From contig CM025855.1 of assembly GCA_003952965.2 (NCBI GenBank), positions 25,566,543 to 25,630,542 on the forward strand: DNA of 64,000 nt, in the 5' to 3' direction. Below the pieces are notes generated by a model that saw nothing but the letters and a program-made list of their open reading frames with translations, did no database searches and was not told where the DNA came from. The stretch is from Morella rubra. Its lineage: Eukaryota > Streptophyta > Magnoliopsida > Fagales > Myricaceae. Positions 38,697-50,449 of the stretch are shown here, one piece after another (position 1 is the first letter of the stretch; each line of letters begins with the position of its first letter). A program made the translations under genes and the position numbers.

Positions 38697-39601
38697 TCCT
38701 TTGAAGACGGATATGGAGGCAGGAAACTTGTAAGTGAATCCTTTCAAAATTGAGAAACCATCAAACCAAATCTGTCTCGCTGCCTCTCTCTCTTCCTGCC
38801 CAACGTCGGCCAACTTAGCACAACCTTCAGATGGGATGTCCAAGGATCCGACGTAATGGATTCGAGACGTCAAAATAATTGAAGATGAGAAGATGGTGTA
38901 GCGTTCAAATACTTTCAATGTTATTTCCTTTATTAGATGCGGTTCTTCTACTTCTCTGAATACGTTTTTGTGTTTTTGTTTGTCCTTTTCCTCTAGTTTA
39001 ATTTGTTCATTATATGTCTCAACTGTCAATTGTTTTGTTCTTCGTGGGACTCTTAACGATTTTTCGATAGTGGTGTTGTATGCCGTGTCGCCTGTTGGTT
39101 TCCTTGCTTCCCAGTCGAACAAATTATTCTCAACCTCAGAATACTCGGACCAAACACAGATGCCAAAAATTCTCATTTGAAAATTAATCATATGGTTAAA
39201 CATCTGTTACAAATCTCCTGGTGAAAGGAAACAATTAATTTTAACATGAATCTCCGCTAAATACAACCGACTCATTTCCTTAAGCTCAATGTTCTCACTT
39301 CCAACCACTAAACAGGGATAGGGCATCTCGCGCCACACATGGACAACTCGGAATATCCAAGACTTTGATCCCAATTTTTCTCAAGCACAAAGAAACAGCT
39401 AGTACAGGAAAAAAGGTTCGAAGTATGCAGCCTTTTGAGGTAGAACACTTTTGCAAGATCTTACACTCACCATCTTTGCACGCCAGGGTCCATAACTTAA
39501 CCAACAGACGTTTATCCGTGGAGTGTTGGTTGATCTCAATCCAAGAGCTCATGCTAACAAGAGCACTAGACAAACTAGCCAGGAAGACATTTCTTCAACA
39601 A
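38697..39601. other. Convergent 3' region between ALG6 and the 7TM gene
   Basis: About 0.9 kb, expected to hold the 3' UTRs of both genes. Open stretches on either strand show no recognisable protein. Confidence 0.5.
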
Positions 39602-42600
39602 TCATTCTCTTTTGTCCTCTTCCCCATCGTCGTCCTGTTCCAAATCACCCTCTGCTCCGACATTCTTCTCTAGCTTGACTAAACTGACATCACCCTCCCC
39701 CTTTCCCCTGGTTAGAGATTGTGCTTCTTCCTCATCAGATTCTTCTCCCACTTCCTCTGAGTAAGCATACCTGCATTATTGTTGGAAGTAAAAGTCAAAT
39801 TAAACGTAAGTTTGAGGGATTTCCAACCGCAGAACACTGAGACATTAAGTAAACAAGAAGACTAAACAGTCAAACAACGTGCCATTTGAGGAATTTGATT
39901 CTCATCCACTTCTGTATGAAATAAAAAAGGACCAGCAACAACCTTAAAAGAGTGTAGATGGTAAACATATCTGTACCTCCCACTTCTGACAATTCTTTTA
40001 CTCGAGATATTTCTTCGAGTTCTTATGATGTTTTAGTTACAAACTAGGCAGCTCAGAGAAAGTTCAGATTGATAGCACACCTCCAGGAAAGATTTAAGAT
40101 TTGAACTCTGAAACATAACCAGGTAGGTCCTCTCTCTCGACAAAGGATGTCTTACCAGGCTACCTACAGGGGATAATTTCTGAGTTTTCTAAGTATTTGG
40201 ATTTCGTTTCAAACATAGACATTTAGAATATCCTCAAGTAATCTTCTTTACTGGTTTGGAGGTGGAATTTTAGAATCAATTGTTCTCAGAGCATTCTTGA
40301 GTAGACTACCATTTCAAACAACATATTTCTGCATTAGAAATTTCAATTAAGAAGTATGACCATCTTGTTGACTATAGATGTGTTTGCTTATCAGAACCCA
40401 CCGTTGAGAGCTCTGAGATGGGGCCCAGAGATAGCAGATTACACAGAGCAATGCGAATGCAAGAATGTCCCAAAAGGCAGTGATGATCCAAGCACTCTGC
40501 CATCGCTCATTGAATGGATCTGTTGCTTTGAAGTAAACCTGTGGAAGAAAGCTTCTCGGATAGATTACAATCAAAACTAACAAGCCTGATTAGATGTTGA
40601 TAAAGACTACATTAAAGTAGAAACTCATAAAAAAAAACCCTTACAACAAACAGGATTCTTGCAAAAGCAAGAAAAAAATTGAACATAAATGGAAAAGAGA
40701 TACAGATAAAGGGGATTCAAGTATACACAAAAAAAAAAAAAGGGTAATAAGCGACTCTTATACACTATTCTGTCAGAAACCTCCCTTTAAGCAAAGAAAC
40801 TCATCTTTTGGTTTGCAGAACAAGGAACCTACGACTCCTTTTGTTAGCAATTTACAAGTGAAGAATAACTGGAGAAACAGGGCCTAGAAGATATTATCGC
40901 TTTCCATTCTGTTCCTCAATTTCTCTTCATTTCCTCCCCATGACAAGGCAAACACCCCAAAAATATATAGTTTACATGTTCCTTTTCCTCGTCTCTTAGG
41001 GTCAAGCATACTCTATAAATGAAGATTTTCCACTTACTAGCAGGGACAAAAACTTGGAAAAGTACTTGAGAGTTTATTTATAATCACCCAATTGTCACAA
41101 GGTACTAGTCATTCAGCAACTCGAGAGGTTCATACAATAACAGGTCTGACCGGTCAGCAGAATGAGGTTTAGCTCGTATAAATAAAAGCAACAAATCCCT
41201 TACTGAGGCGGAGGTGTTCCTACCATAAATGACTTGCTGGTAGGCATAGCATGTGATGTTGAAGGCTTTTCTACTTCTCTAACCACAAGTTCCAAAATAA
41301 CTTGAATTTGGTTGCACGCCTTGGTATGAAATTCAAAGAGAGCTTGAAACCAAGGGGTGAAGGAAGGAGTTCACCAGTGATTTCTCCTCCTATGCTAGTA
41401 ATCTCAACCATAAGCAACGCCATCTAGCAGAAAACTCTCAGAAAATGCAGTCCACAAAAAAGCTCTGGATAGCACCAAATTCTGCCATACTGCATTTTTA
41501 ACAAGCTCTTCCCAATGAAAACTAATTGATAGATTACATATGAACTACTTTTCACGGATGACCTAAAGATGAGATAAAACAGTTGCAGTTTTACCCTGAG
41601 GAGTCCTAGTGAAGCAAACTTGTTACATATTAACGACATGGCAATATGCAAGTCCTATAAACTTCACTCTATAACCCTACCATCACAACCCCACCCCCCG
41701 GTGGAAAAAAGAAAAGAAAAGAAAAAGAAACAGAACATATAAAAACCCCGTAGGTCTATCTCCATCCCCTCCCCTACCCAAAAAAGAAAAAGGAAGATCA
41801 CAATGATTCATCATGCAGTTAATAAGATCTTATGTTGACAGAGTATACTAAATCAACGTTAATTTACATTCTAAATTAGAATCCATACCTCGTATCCTAT
41901 CCAAGCGACTGAGGCAACTACTGTCACCGCCAATGCATTTGAGAACTTCCTATAAATGTCCAACTTAACGGAACTTCTTTTTGCCTGAACAGAAATTATA
42001 TGAATTTCTGAGGTAATATGGTATCAAAGCAAGATACTGTGTATGATGCAGGAAAATAAATAAGAAGTGACATTTTACTGTGATCAAATCAGGAAAAAAA
42101 AAATCAGCAACAAGATAGAAACAAATCTCTGGTAAAAATTGATACCTGTAACTGCTCGAGTGTCCTTGAAAGCGATGTAAAGATCCATAAAATCAAAAAT
42201 GCATCTAGGAAAGCATCAGGGAGAACTAAAAGGAGCCTCGCTCTTCCTGATATATCATTGATAGTCCCCACATACTCAGTGATATCGAGCAACTCAGATG
42301 CCAGAAAGTAAGTTAACCCAAGAAGAAGCACCTTTGAGGTAAGACCACCAAGTGTGGGCCGCACAACTCCATAACCCATTGAAACAGACAGGATAAGAAG
42401 GCGTGAAACTGTTTTCCTAATGGCTCCAACTGTTACAACCCAAGTTGTAACCATAACTGGCCTCGTTCCGGTATCAGCAAAATTTACATACTCAAAATAC
42501 CAAAGAATCATCTCAAACAATCCAAGAGCAATAACAACTGTGATGCAATGCTGAAGTTGCAGTATGTCCTTCCAAAATCTCACAAACTGAGAGAACCAAA

Positions 42601-43627
42601 TGACACTAAGAAACAGATAAGCAAGTGACATAAACACATAAAACTTCATTAATGGGGCCATCCTACCAGGCAAATAACTGTTAGGATTCTTCCATATTGT
42701 TTTCCCACTCATTGTTAGACCCTTGAGCTCTGGATCACAAGCTATGAAAAACAAGTTATACATCCCAGTCTTTGCGATGGGAACCTCCTTGTAAGCAATC
42801 TTTGTAGATAAGTAGTTCCCACTAAACTGTACATTCACAACAATGGGCCACTTAATATCTGTTACTGAAGGCCTCCGAATGACTTCACCTTGCTTACAAC
42901 CTTCCAATTTAGCAAGATCAGAGGTGCAGCATATAGCTCGTTGTCCACCATAAGCAGAACCACCTATATCATTACGATCCGCCGCCTCAAAAATAATAAC
43001 TTGTACCAACCCTGAACTGTGCTCCATGCCTGAATGCTGGTCAGCTGTAGCCTTGCTCCTCCAGAAGGTGATATTCTCAAATCTGTTTGCATTGAAAATG
43101 TCACAGATTTGCACGTACAGATAGACCACACAGATCAATGAGTTTAAAGAAAGCAACAGCATATGCAAAAATCTTACCAACTCACGGCCTACTGAAAGAG
43201 CATATACATATATCTTTACAACTAGTTCTTGGTCATACCACCACGCAGAGAACATTATTCAGCAAACATTGTATAATTTTTTACACAAACGGATATTCAA
43301 ATTCTTGCTGACGTGTCAGCATGCATGTGACCAGAAAAAGAAAATGTCAGCATGAATGAATATAGAACGAGAACTAAATCAAACAAGCTGCCCTCTGTAG
43401 TCATCCACTTGGATCATCAAAAATAGTTCTCTGCCTAGCCTCTTGCACTATGAAATTGGCAAGAATCCATCAATTGGTGAGAAAAACCCTAAGATCGAAG
43501 AAATCGAAACACTCTTCATGGTAAATTCAAAGACTCAGAAACACAACGCGAAATCGGATCTGCTAAACAAATAGAAATAAATAAAAACGAAAAAGATAAA
43601 GATTCATACTCGTAAAGGATGAGAGTC

Positions 43628-43664
<37 letters not shown>

Positions 43665-44286
43665 GGCTACGAGTTTAGTTGGTAGCCCTTCAGTTTTGAT
43701 GTCGACTACGGCAGAGTAAGTCTTTTTCCGTTGATGTCTCACCAATTAGGGCACGCATTGAAAGGTGCAAATATTAAGATTCAGAATTTTCTTTACTAGA
43801 ATTTGGCAGGCATTGGATTCATACTCCTACCAATGTAAATCGGTATCGATATCCAAACACTTCATTATATTCACTTTCCTCCAAGCTTCTCATCAACCAA
43901 GGAGAAATAAAAGCCAAGAAAGGCACACATGGTAACCTCAGATCTAACCAATTCCACCAAATCATTACCAAATCTTGATAAACGAGAGCAACGAGTGGTT
44001 TATACATACATTTATGTGTATATATATGTGAGAGAGTGAGAGAGTACCGGATATAAGAACGGTCATCACGCGTGAATGAAGGGGCGGAGTTGTCTACAGT
44101 GAGAGACGAAAAGATGCCTTCGCTGCCACCCGAGAGAAGGTAAGCGTTGCCGACTTCCCTGAAGGATTCGTTGTTGTAGATGTGGATTGAAGCATTGGTG
44201 GTGGAGATCACAATGGCAGAGAGTAGCAGAGAAACAGCGACGAACAGCTCCGGAAAGCGGCTTCTTTGAATTGCTGCGAAATCCAT
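39602..44286 (-). CDS. Lung seven-transmembrane (GOST/GPR107-type) receptor-like protein
   Basis: Plant members are Golgi or endomembrane seven-helix proteins with a luminal N-terminal domain; several were listed as candidate GPCRs. Five exons join in frame: 44286-44048, 43082-42146, 41984-41889, 40538-40402 and 39770-39602. They total 1578 bases and encode 525 residues. Exon 1 encodes MDFAAIQRSRFPELF followed by a hydrophobic signal peptide and the start of the luminal domain. Exon 2 holds the rest of that domain, with cysteines in RAICC and EGCKQGE, and most helices. The family block YNLFFIACDPELKGL precedes helix 1. The last exon is acidic (EEVGEESDEEEAQ), cytosolic. Intron 1 contains a (TC)n tract near 43633-43661. 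The promoter and exon 1 are duplicated upstream. Confidence 0.9.
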
Positions 44287-44628
44287 GCCGACCCAGAGAG
44301 AGAGAGAAAGAGGAGAATGGATCGGCTTGTGTAGGGGAAGAGAGAGTGAGATAGAAGTAATGTCTTTGGCAGTTGGATGGGCAGTCAGCATCAGGGTACC
44401 ACCATACGGGCGCGTTACGAACACGTAAAAATAGAAAACATTTGCGCCGAAGAGAGAGAGGGTGCTAGTGCTACAAATTTGTGCAAAATTGGTTTCCCCT
44501 CTCTCAGCATGGAAAGAGCTCCTTTCCGCCCAGACAGTATTATCCCTGAGCGCCGAAGGGGAGAGCTCTATACTAATTGATTCGACTCCTCCCTTTTTTG
44601 CCCTTTACTATTTAGACCAATAAATTAT

Positions 44629-45304
44629 CGACTTTCCTCCAAGCTTCTCATTAAAAGCCGCACACATGGTAACCTCAGATCTAACCAATTCCACCAAATC
44701 ATTACCAAATCTTGATAAACGAGAGCAACGAGTGGTTTATACATACATTTATGTGTATATATATGTGAGAGAGTGAGAGAGTACCGGATATAAGAACGGT
44801 CATCACGCGTGAATGAAGGGGCGGAGTTGTCTACAGTGAGAGACGAAAAGATGCCTTCGCTGCCACCCGAGAGAAGGTAAGCGTTGCCGACTTCCCTGAA
44901 GGATTCGTTGTTGTAGATGTGGATTGAAGCATTGGTGGTGGAGATCACAATGGCAGAGAGTAGCAGAGAAACAGCGACGAACAGCTCCGGAAAGCGGCTT
45001 CTTTGAATTGCTGCGAAATCCATGCCGACCCAGAGAGAGAGAGAAAGAGGAGAATGGATCGGCTTGTGTAGGGGAAGAGAGAGTGAGATAGAAGTAATGT
45101 CTTTGGCAGTTGGATGGGCAGTCAGCATCAGGGTACCACCATACGGGCGCGTTACGAACACGTAAAAATAGAAAACATTTGCGCCGAAGAGAGAGAGGGT
45201 GCTAGTGCTACAAATTTGTGCAAAATTGGTTTCCCCTCTCTCACGCGCCGGGTGGGCGGCATGGAAAGAGCTCCTTTCCGCCCAGACAGTATTATCCCTG
45301 AGCG
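44629..45304 (-). repeat. Tandem duplicate of the 7TM gene's promoter and first exon
   Basis: This segment repeats 43871-44556 at an offset of 737 bases. The central part, with the 5' leader, start codon (45023), whole first exon (45023-44785) and donor GT, appears identical. Differences are a few small indels at the edges, for example an extra 14 bases near 45244 and about 23 missing near 44655. There are therefore two potential promoters and signal-peptide exons for one gene. The distal exon could splice to exon 2 at 43082. A local assembly duplication is the alternative. Confidence 0.92.
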
Positions 45305-46880
45305 GATGCCAATTTTTTCACCAACAATTTCCCACCGACTCTGATTTCTTCTGTAAATTTCAATAAATTTCGCCAATTTTTTTTTTAAATTTAAATATTA
45401 GACATTTACAACTATCCTAAAATACAATACGAATTCAATAAAATTTACAGAATAATATTTAAAATCTCAAAAATTATATACAAACATCAATACCTTTTAC
45501 ACATTCTACAATAACTTTCAATACAAACTCCAATAAAAAAATTATAACAAATATTCTCTTTATATATTTTTTTAATTAATTCTAATATTTTTTTATTAAA
45601 CAATTACATCAAATTATTTCTCTCTACACATTTTTACAAACTCCAATAAAAATTAAATATCTTTAAAATTCATAACCTCTTACACAACAATCTATAAAAT
45701 TTCAATCTACATAAATATTCACAATTTTATCAAAATCTTAAAAATCTTACAATTTTTTATGAACCGAACGATTCATACTACCAACAACTTTTTCCCCATT
45801 TTACACTCCATTTTTTTATAAACTTTAACAAAATTTTTCCTTGATTCTAAAAAAAATCAACGTTATCTTTAAAAAAAAAAATTATAAAAAAAATTTATTT
45901 ATCCATTCAAACACAATTATCAAGAAATATTTTTCTATTAATTTAAAAAAAACATCAAAAACCGTTTAATATTTTGAGGTAAATATTACATCTAAGCATA
46001 CGAGGAGGAAAAGTTGCACTCCCGTGCTTCTATTCTCGGTGCGTGCATATATTTTCTTCTACGCCTTCCAAACCCCAGTATGTAATTAAAAAATTAACAA
46101 TCCTTTTTTTCCTTCAGTGCTCCTATTCTTTTAACATTTCTCACGGAGTGTGGCGGCAGCAAATAACAGTCCCACTTGCTATGGAGTCGATCCGCATGCC
46201 TTGGGGGAGTTACTCTCGGGATTTAGCCGTAGTTACGAAGGTAGCTTCCCTCGATGTTTAAGGTTTATATTTTTTTCAGCAGTGATCGTAACATAACCAA
46301 ATCACAAGAAATAAGAAGAAAAAAAAAAATATCTTGAATTGTTGGAAAAAAAATTACACCTTTTAATTGTCTCGATACTTTATACCTCGATTTATTATTT
46401 TTATCACATTGCCTTATCAACTATTGATTGCAGACATTTACACTTTCTCTTAAAAATTATTGATTAGGTTAAGCAGAAAATAATTTTTTGATGTGTGAAA
46501 TGATAATTTTGTCCCTATAATTTTTTTAACAGTAATTATTTTATAAGGATAAAAGTATAATTTTTAAGATCAAAAAATAAATTTCCGTTCAAGTTTCATA
46601 AAAAGTACAAAATATCTGTCAATAAATATAATATAATAAAAATAATAAATTAAAATATAAAATGTCAAGACTTCACAAATAAGAGATTGTGAAGTCTATT
46701 TAACCGAAAGAAAATATACAACCTTAGAAAATATATATATACAAAAAAATATTAAAACGTTGTCTAGCTAGGTTGCTCTAGCTCTTTTTCTTTATCCATG
46801 ACCTTTTTCTTCCCACTTCTGCAAAATCATTTCTTGCTAGCTAATGAGGATCCCACTTAAGCGTCATGCTGTGATTCGTC
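45305..46880. other. AT-rich intergenic region
   Basis: Mostly A and T runs with no gene I recognise. A more balanced patch at about 46140-46260 is open on plus for roughly 40 codons (near MESIRMPWGSYSRDL) but resembles no family I know. Confidence 0.5.
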
Positions 46881-46884
46881 CTTT

Positions 46885-47989
46885 GGTTTAACATTATTAT
46901 TGGGTGGTTTCAGAAGAACGCATCCGAGACCTTCGTCCTTTGGAAACACCAGCAGGTTGTTCGCAGCATTAGAGATTCGTACTGCCTCCTCTCTCAATTT
47001 AGATACCCTCCGATCATTTTCTAGCAAACGCAGAAGGTCTCTTTGCAGGCTCCTAATATGCGGGAATTTGCTGAATGCAGTTAAGCTTGACCTCTTCCTT
47101 CTTGGAATGTTAGAGAAGTCTACTTACCCAAAAAAAAAAAACCAAGTTAGATAAGTCTCACAAATGGGAGGGATGACGCTGGGGCTTTAGACAAAAAAAT
47201 AAAAAATAAAAAAAGTGGATAACCTGGGATTTGATTTTGGCCTTCAGACGGTGAACGGCATTCGGTGGCAATGTCATGCTCGGAACCAGTTGAATCGGAG
47301 GCACAACTTGAGACATCCTCGTCCACGCTCAAATTGTCTTGATTGTGGACTATAAAAGTAAGTGAGATATAATATTATAATCAATAGTTATCAAGAGATT
47401 CAAGTTTTTTTTTTGTTTTTTCTTGGAAAGAGATTCAAGTTTAACTTTGCAAGATTAAGGTTTAAATTTACAAGAAACTGCATGAGTTCATTAGTTAAAA
47501 ATTTATATTTATAGGGGAAAAAAAAACATGATAGGAAGGATATTCCCATATTTAAATTTGAATCTATAACAATATCTCACATTTAATTTTAAATTTATGA
47601 TATCAAGATAATTATCAAATTTTATAAATTGATTATAATATTATCTTTAACAAAGTATTTGTTTCTTTCTTTAAAGTCTCCTTTTTCTATTTCTTATGTT
47701 TCGATTCTTAAATGGCAGAAGCAAAAATATTTTAAACAAAAGAAACAAATATGGGGAAAGAAATACAAGGGGATCAAGATAATAAAAGAACAGCAAACAG
47801 ATATTCACGGAGAACACATAATTACCTTTTAATTAAGTCAACTATTTTGATTACATTGAATAGCTAACACAAAACAAAAGGAAGAATAAATTGCACAAAA
47901 GCTCGTCAACAACATATATATCACAAAAGAGAGAACTCACTGATAACTCCACAACGACTGCATAGCCCTTGCTTTCCCAGTGATCCCAT
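46885..47989 (-). pseudogene. GATA-type gene G1, zinc finger half deleted
   Basis: Exon 1 (47989-47941) encodes [16 protein letters not shown] with the first Cys pair. The second finger half is missing. An acceptor-like TTTTATAG at about 47350 joins exon 1 in frame to IHNQDNLSVDEDVSSC (47349-47224), the linker that in copy G3 follows the finger. The last exon relic (about 47124-46885) still encodes a GATA-like C-terminus, with IPRRKRSSLTAFS and LGCVLLKPP. Its natural acceptor is replaced, and a 24-base A-rich insertion at 47121-47144 disrupts its start, so reading through meets an early stop near 47147. G1 pairs with G3 by exon-1 sequence. It probably makes no DNA-binding protein. Confidence 0.75.
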
Positions 47990-48310
47990 ATCCTAAGCAG
48001 TGATGATCTGATGGCGATGGTAGATGAATGGAAGTGGTCAGTGATAATGTGGATGCATTGAGAGACTCTATATATTTATAAGCTCTGATATATTTTGAAT
48101 TCTAATAGAATTGCAAAGCTTTGAAACATTTTGAGTTCGAATAGGACTACTGAAAGTTTATCTAATAGACTAAATTTTGAGTTATAATAAAACTGCAATG
48201 CACCGAGATAAAGTTTACGTAATAGACTTAGATTTTGAGTTACAGTAGGACTGCAATACACGGCTATAAAAGTTTGTCAAATAGAATGATGCTACATGCC
48301 TTTTTTTTTA

Positions 48311-48455
48311 AGCCGCTGTCAGTATTGTCGAGAATTCGCTCGAGCATGACTCGTACAGCGCGAGGAATACAGTGAAGGACGACAAGTTTGCTGGGTACAG
48401 CGAGGCTTCATCTGGTGGTTCCGGAGCTGGGCCTAAGATCGAAGAGGTTGACTGA
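48311..48455 (+). pseudogene. HSP70 C-terminus relic, copy A
   Basis: The plus frame reads ENSLEHDSYSARNTVKDDKF, resembling the helical lid of cytosolic HSP70. It then jumps to GSGAGPKIEEVD and a stop, the canonical cytosolic HSP70 tail with the EEVD co-chaperone motif. The lid middle is deleted. The sequence after the stop recurs after the HSP70 relic at 55385, so both copies carry the same former 3' UTR. Confidence 0.8.
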
Positions 48456-48835
48456 GGCTTACGAAATTAGGCAAGTCCCGTTTCTGAGAGCGGCTGTAGT
48501 TGCTCTGTTCTGGCTTATGCTTAAAAAGGTGGAGTAATTCCGTTTTTGTAAATATGTTTTGAAGAATTGTAGCAAGGAGAATATTTATCATCATACTATT
48601 AATTAATATGAATGGTATAGGCGGATGCGTTCCCTTAGGAGACTAGTTAGATTTTCCAAGAAAATCTTTTTCTTGTAGCTTCTCGGCAGCCAAACAGACT
48701 GTGCGGGCAGTGTCATGAGCTCAAGAATACATTTGGGTTTGTTACAAGCAGTGTCGCTGAAGTCACAGTTCAGCTGCCTTCAAGTCTGGGAGAGAAGGAA
48801 AAAGAGTTTTGCTTGTCGCACGTGGTAAAATGATA

Positions 48836-50040
48836 ATGAAGGCGGAGACGGAGGAAAGAACCAAACCGATTGCTATCTTCATGGCCTTCGGCACAAAAGG
48901 CGACGTTTACCCATCGCCGTAAGTCTGCCCCTTCATTCCATTTACGTTTGGTCGCTCCGAGACTTTTAGAGAGGGAGAGAGAGAGAGTCTATTTCCGGAT
49001 TAACCGCAGAGTGCTTCGCTTTGCTCGGTTTAGTTGCTTGATTTATTGGGTTCAAAGCATAGACTTAAACACACAAGAATATAAAATTTATATCTTTAGT
49101 TTTCTCAGCAGCCAAACAGAGTTACATCTATTTCAAGTTTACAAAGGGCTGGACTTTGGAGAAATAGGCAACAGTAGAGAGACAACTCACTTGTTGATTT
49201 TTTTCTTCCGGATCTTTCTTAATGGTTCTCATTTGGTCCCTCTGGAAAGAAAATTAAAAGTGGAATAAAACAAGAGGTTTAGGCTTAATCCTAAAGGTGT
49301 CAAAACTTTGATGCCGTTTTTATCAAGTTAGAAGTGGATAATTGCTCGTGAAGATCTTTCTATGGATAGCTTCCGATTTTTAGGATTTATATGCGCAGAT
49401 TTCCCATGTTCTTAATGTCGTCCAACTGAATTTTCACTTTACCTTTCAAGCAAAAAAAGAATTTTCACTTTACCTTTCTTTAAGGAATTGCTATTATTAA
49501 GACTTATTATTCAGCTGAGAAAATAATAGTTCAGAGAATTGAGGTTCTGCTTTTGCTATGCATGTAGATTGGTTTCTATTTACAATGCATGTAGATATTG
49601 TTGAGATAATGCTGTTTGTAACAGTTCCAATATTCCCTCCCTCCCTTCCTCACTCTACAGGCCATTGCTGCAGCTTTTGCTTGTGACCAGAGACAATACA
49701 GCGTGAGCCTAATAACTCATTCAGCACAAGAGGTTTGTGCTGAATTGCTTTTGAAGTTTTAAACTTCTAGTTGAGTAATTTCTAATGGCATAATCATATT
49801 GCTGAGGTTATTTCTGACCAGTATGGATGATTTGGTGCAATAATTGGAAAGAAATGTCAAATGAAATACAGAAAGTATGTTAAGGTACTTCTAGGGAAGT
49901 TTTTTCTTTGATTATTTCCCACTCAATCCCCTAAGATCTTTTTGTTTTTGAAATTGAGTTAATTCTATCAACAATTAAAGATGAGAATAGAAGACATGAA
50001 GGTACTCCAGGTTTGGATGACTCCCTTTGGTCACCATGGT
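48836..50040 (+). pseudogene. Family-28 glycosyltransferase 5' fragment, copy A
   Basis: Exon 1 (48836-48918) encodes MKAETEERTKPIAIFMAFGT, then KGDVYP, the N-terminal glycine-rich motif of sterol-glucosyltransferase-like GT28 enzymes. Relative to the expected reading PIA at the exon end, one C of a C run is missing, which shifts frame before the GT donor. Exon 2 (49661-49732) encodes AIAAAFACDQRQYSVSLITH with SAQE following. Homology to copy D stops near 50040, inside a downstream intron, so the copy lacks the rest of the enzyme. The upstream 48.62-48.80 kb segment is shared with all other copies. Confidence 0.8.
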
Positions 50041-50449
50041 TTACTCATATTTTCTTCTATGATGGGCACGCACATGACTTAAACCAAATCACAATCGAAG
50101 AAGAAGAGAAAAATAATGGACCTAAATTTGAAAAAGAAAATGGACATATATATATACCAAAAACAAAATGTTCAGGTTTATTAGGCTTCTCTCTCTATTT
50201 TTCTTTTTTCATATAACACTTTAAGGTTCCATCCGGCCACTTTCTAATAATTTATCTCTTGCTAGCTGATGAGGATCCCACTTGAGCGTCATCATGCAAG
50301 AAAGTAGATGCCTGATCTGATTCGTCCTTTGTTATTAACAGTACTCCCAGGTCGTTTAAGAAGATCGACGCATCCGAGACCTATTTCATAATTTGGAGAC
50401 ACCCAGCGGGTTGTTCGCATTAGAGATTAGTACAGCCTCCTTTGTCGAT

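Noticed and set aside
43819..44424. N-terminal extension of the 7TM protein from an upstream in-frame ATG
   Set aside because: The extra residues before MDFAAIQRSRF lack family similarity and would bury the signal peptide. ATG 44286 is preferred.
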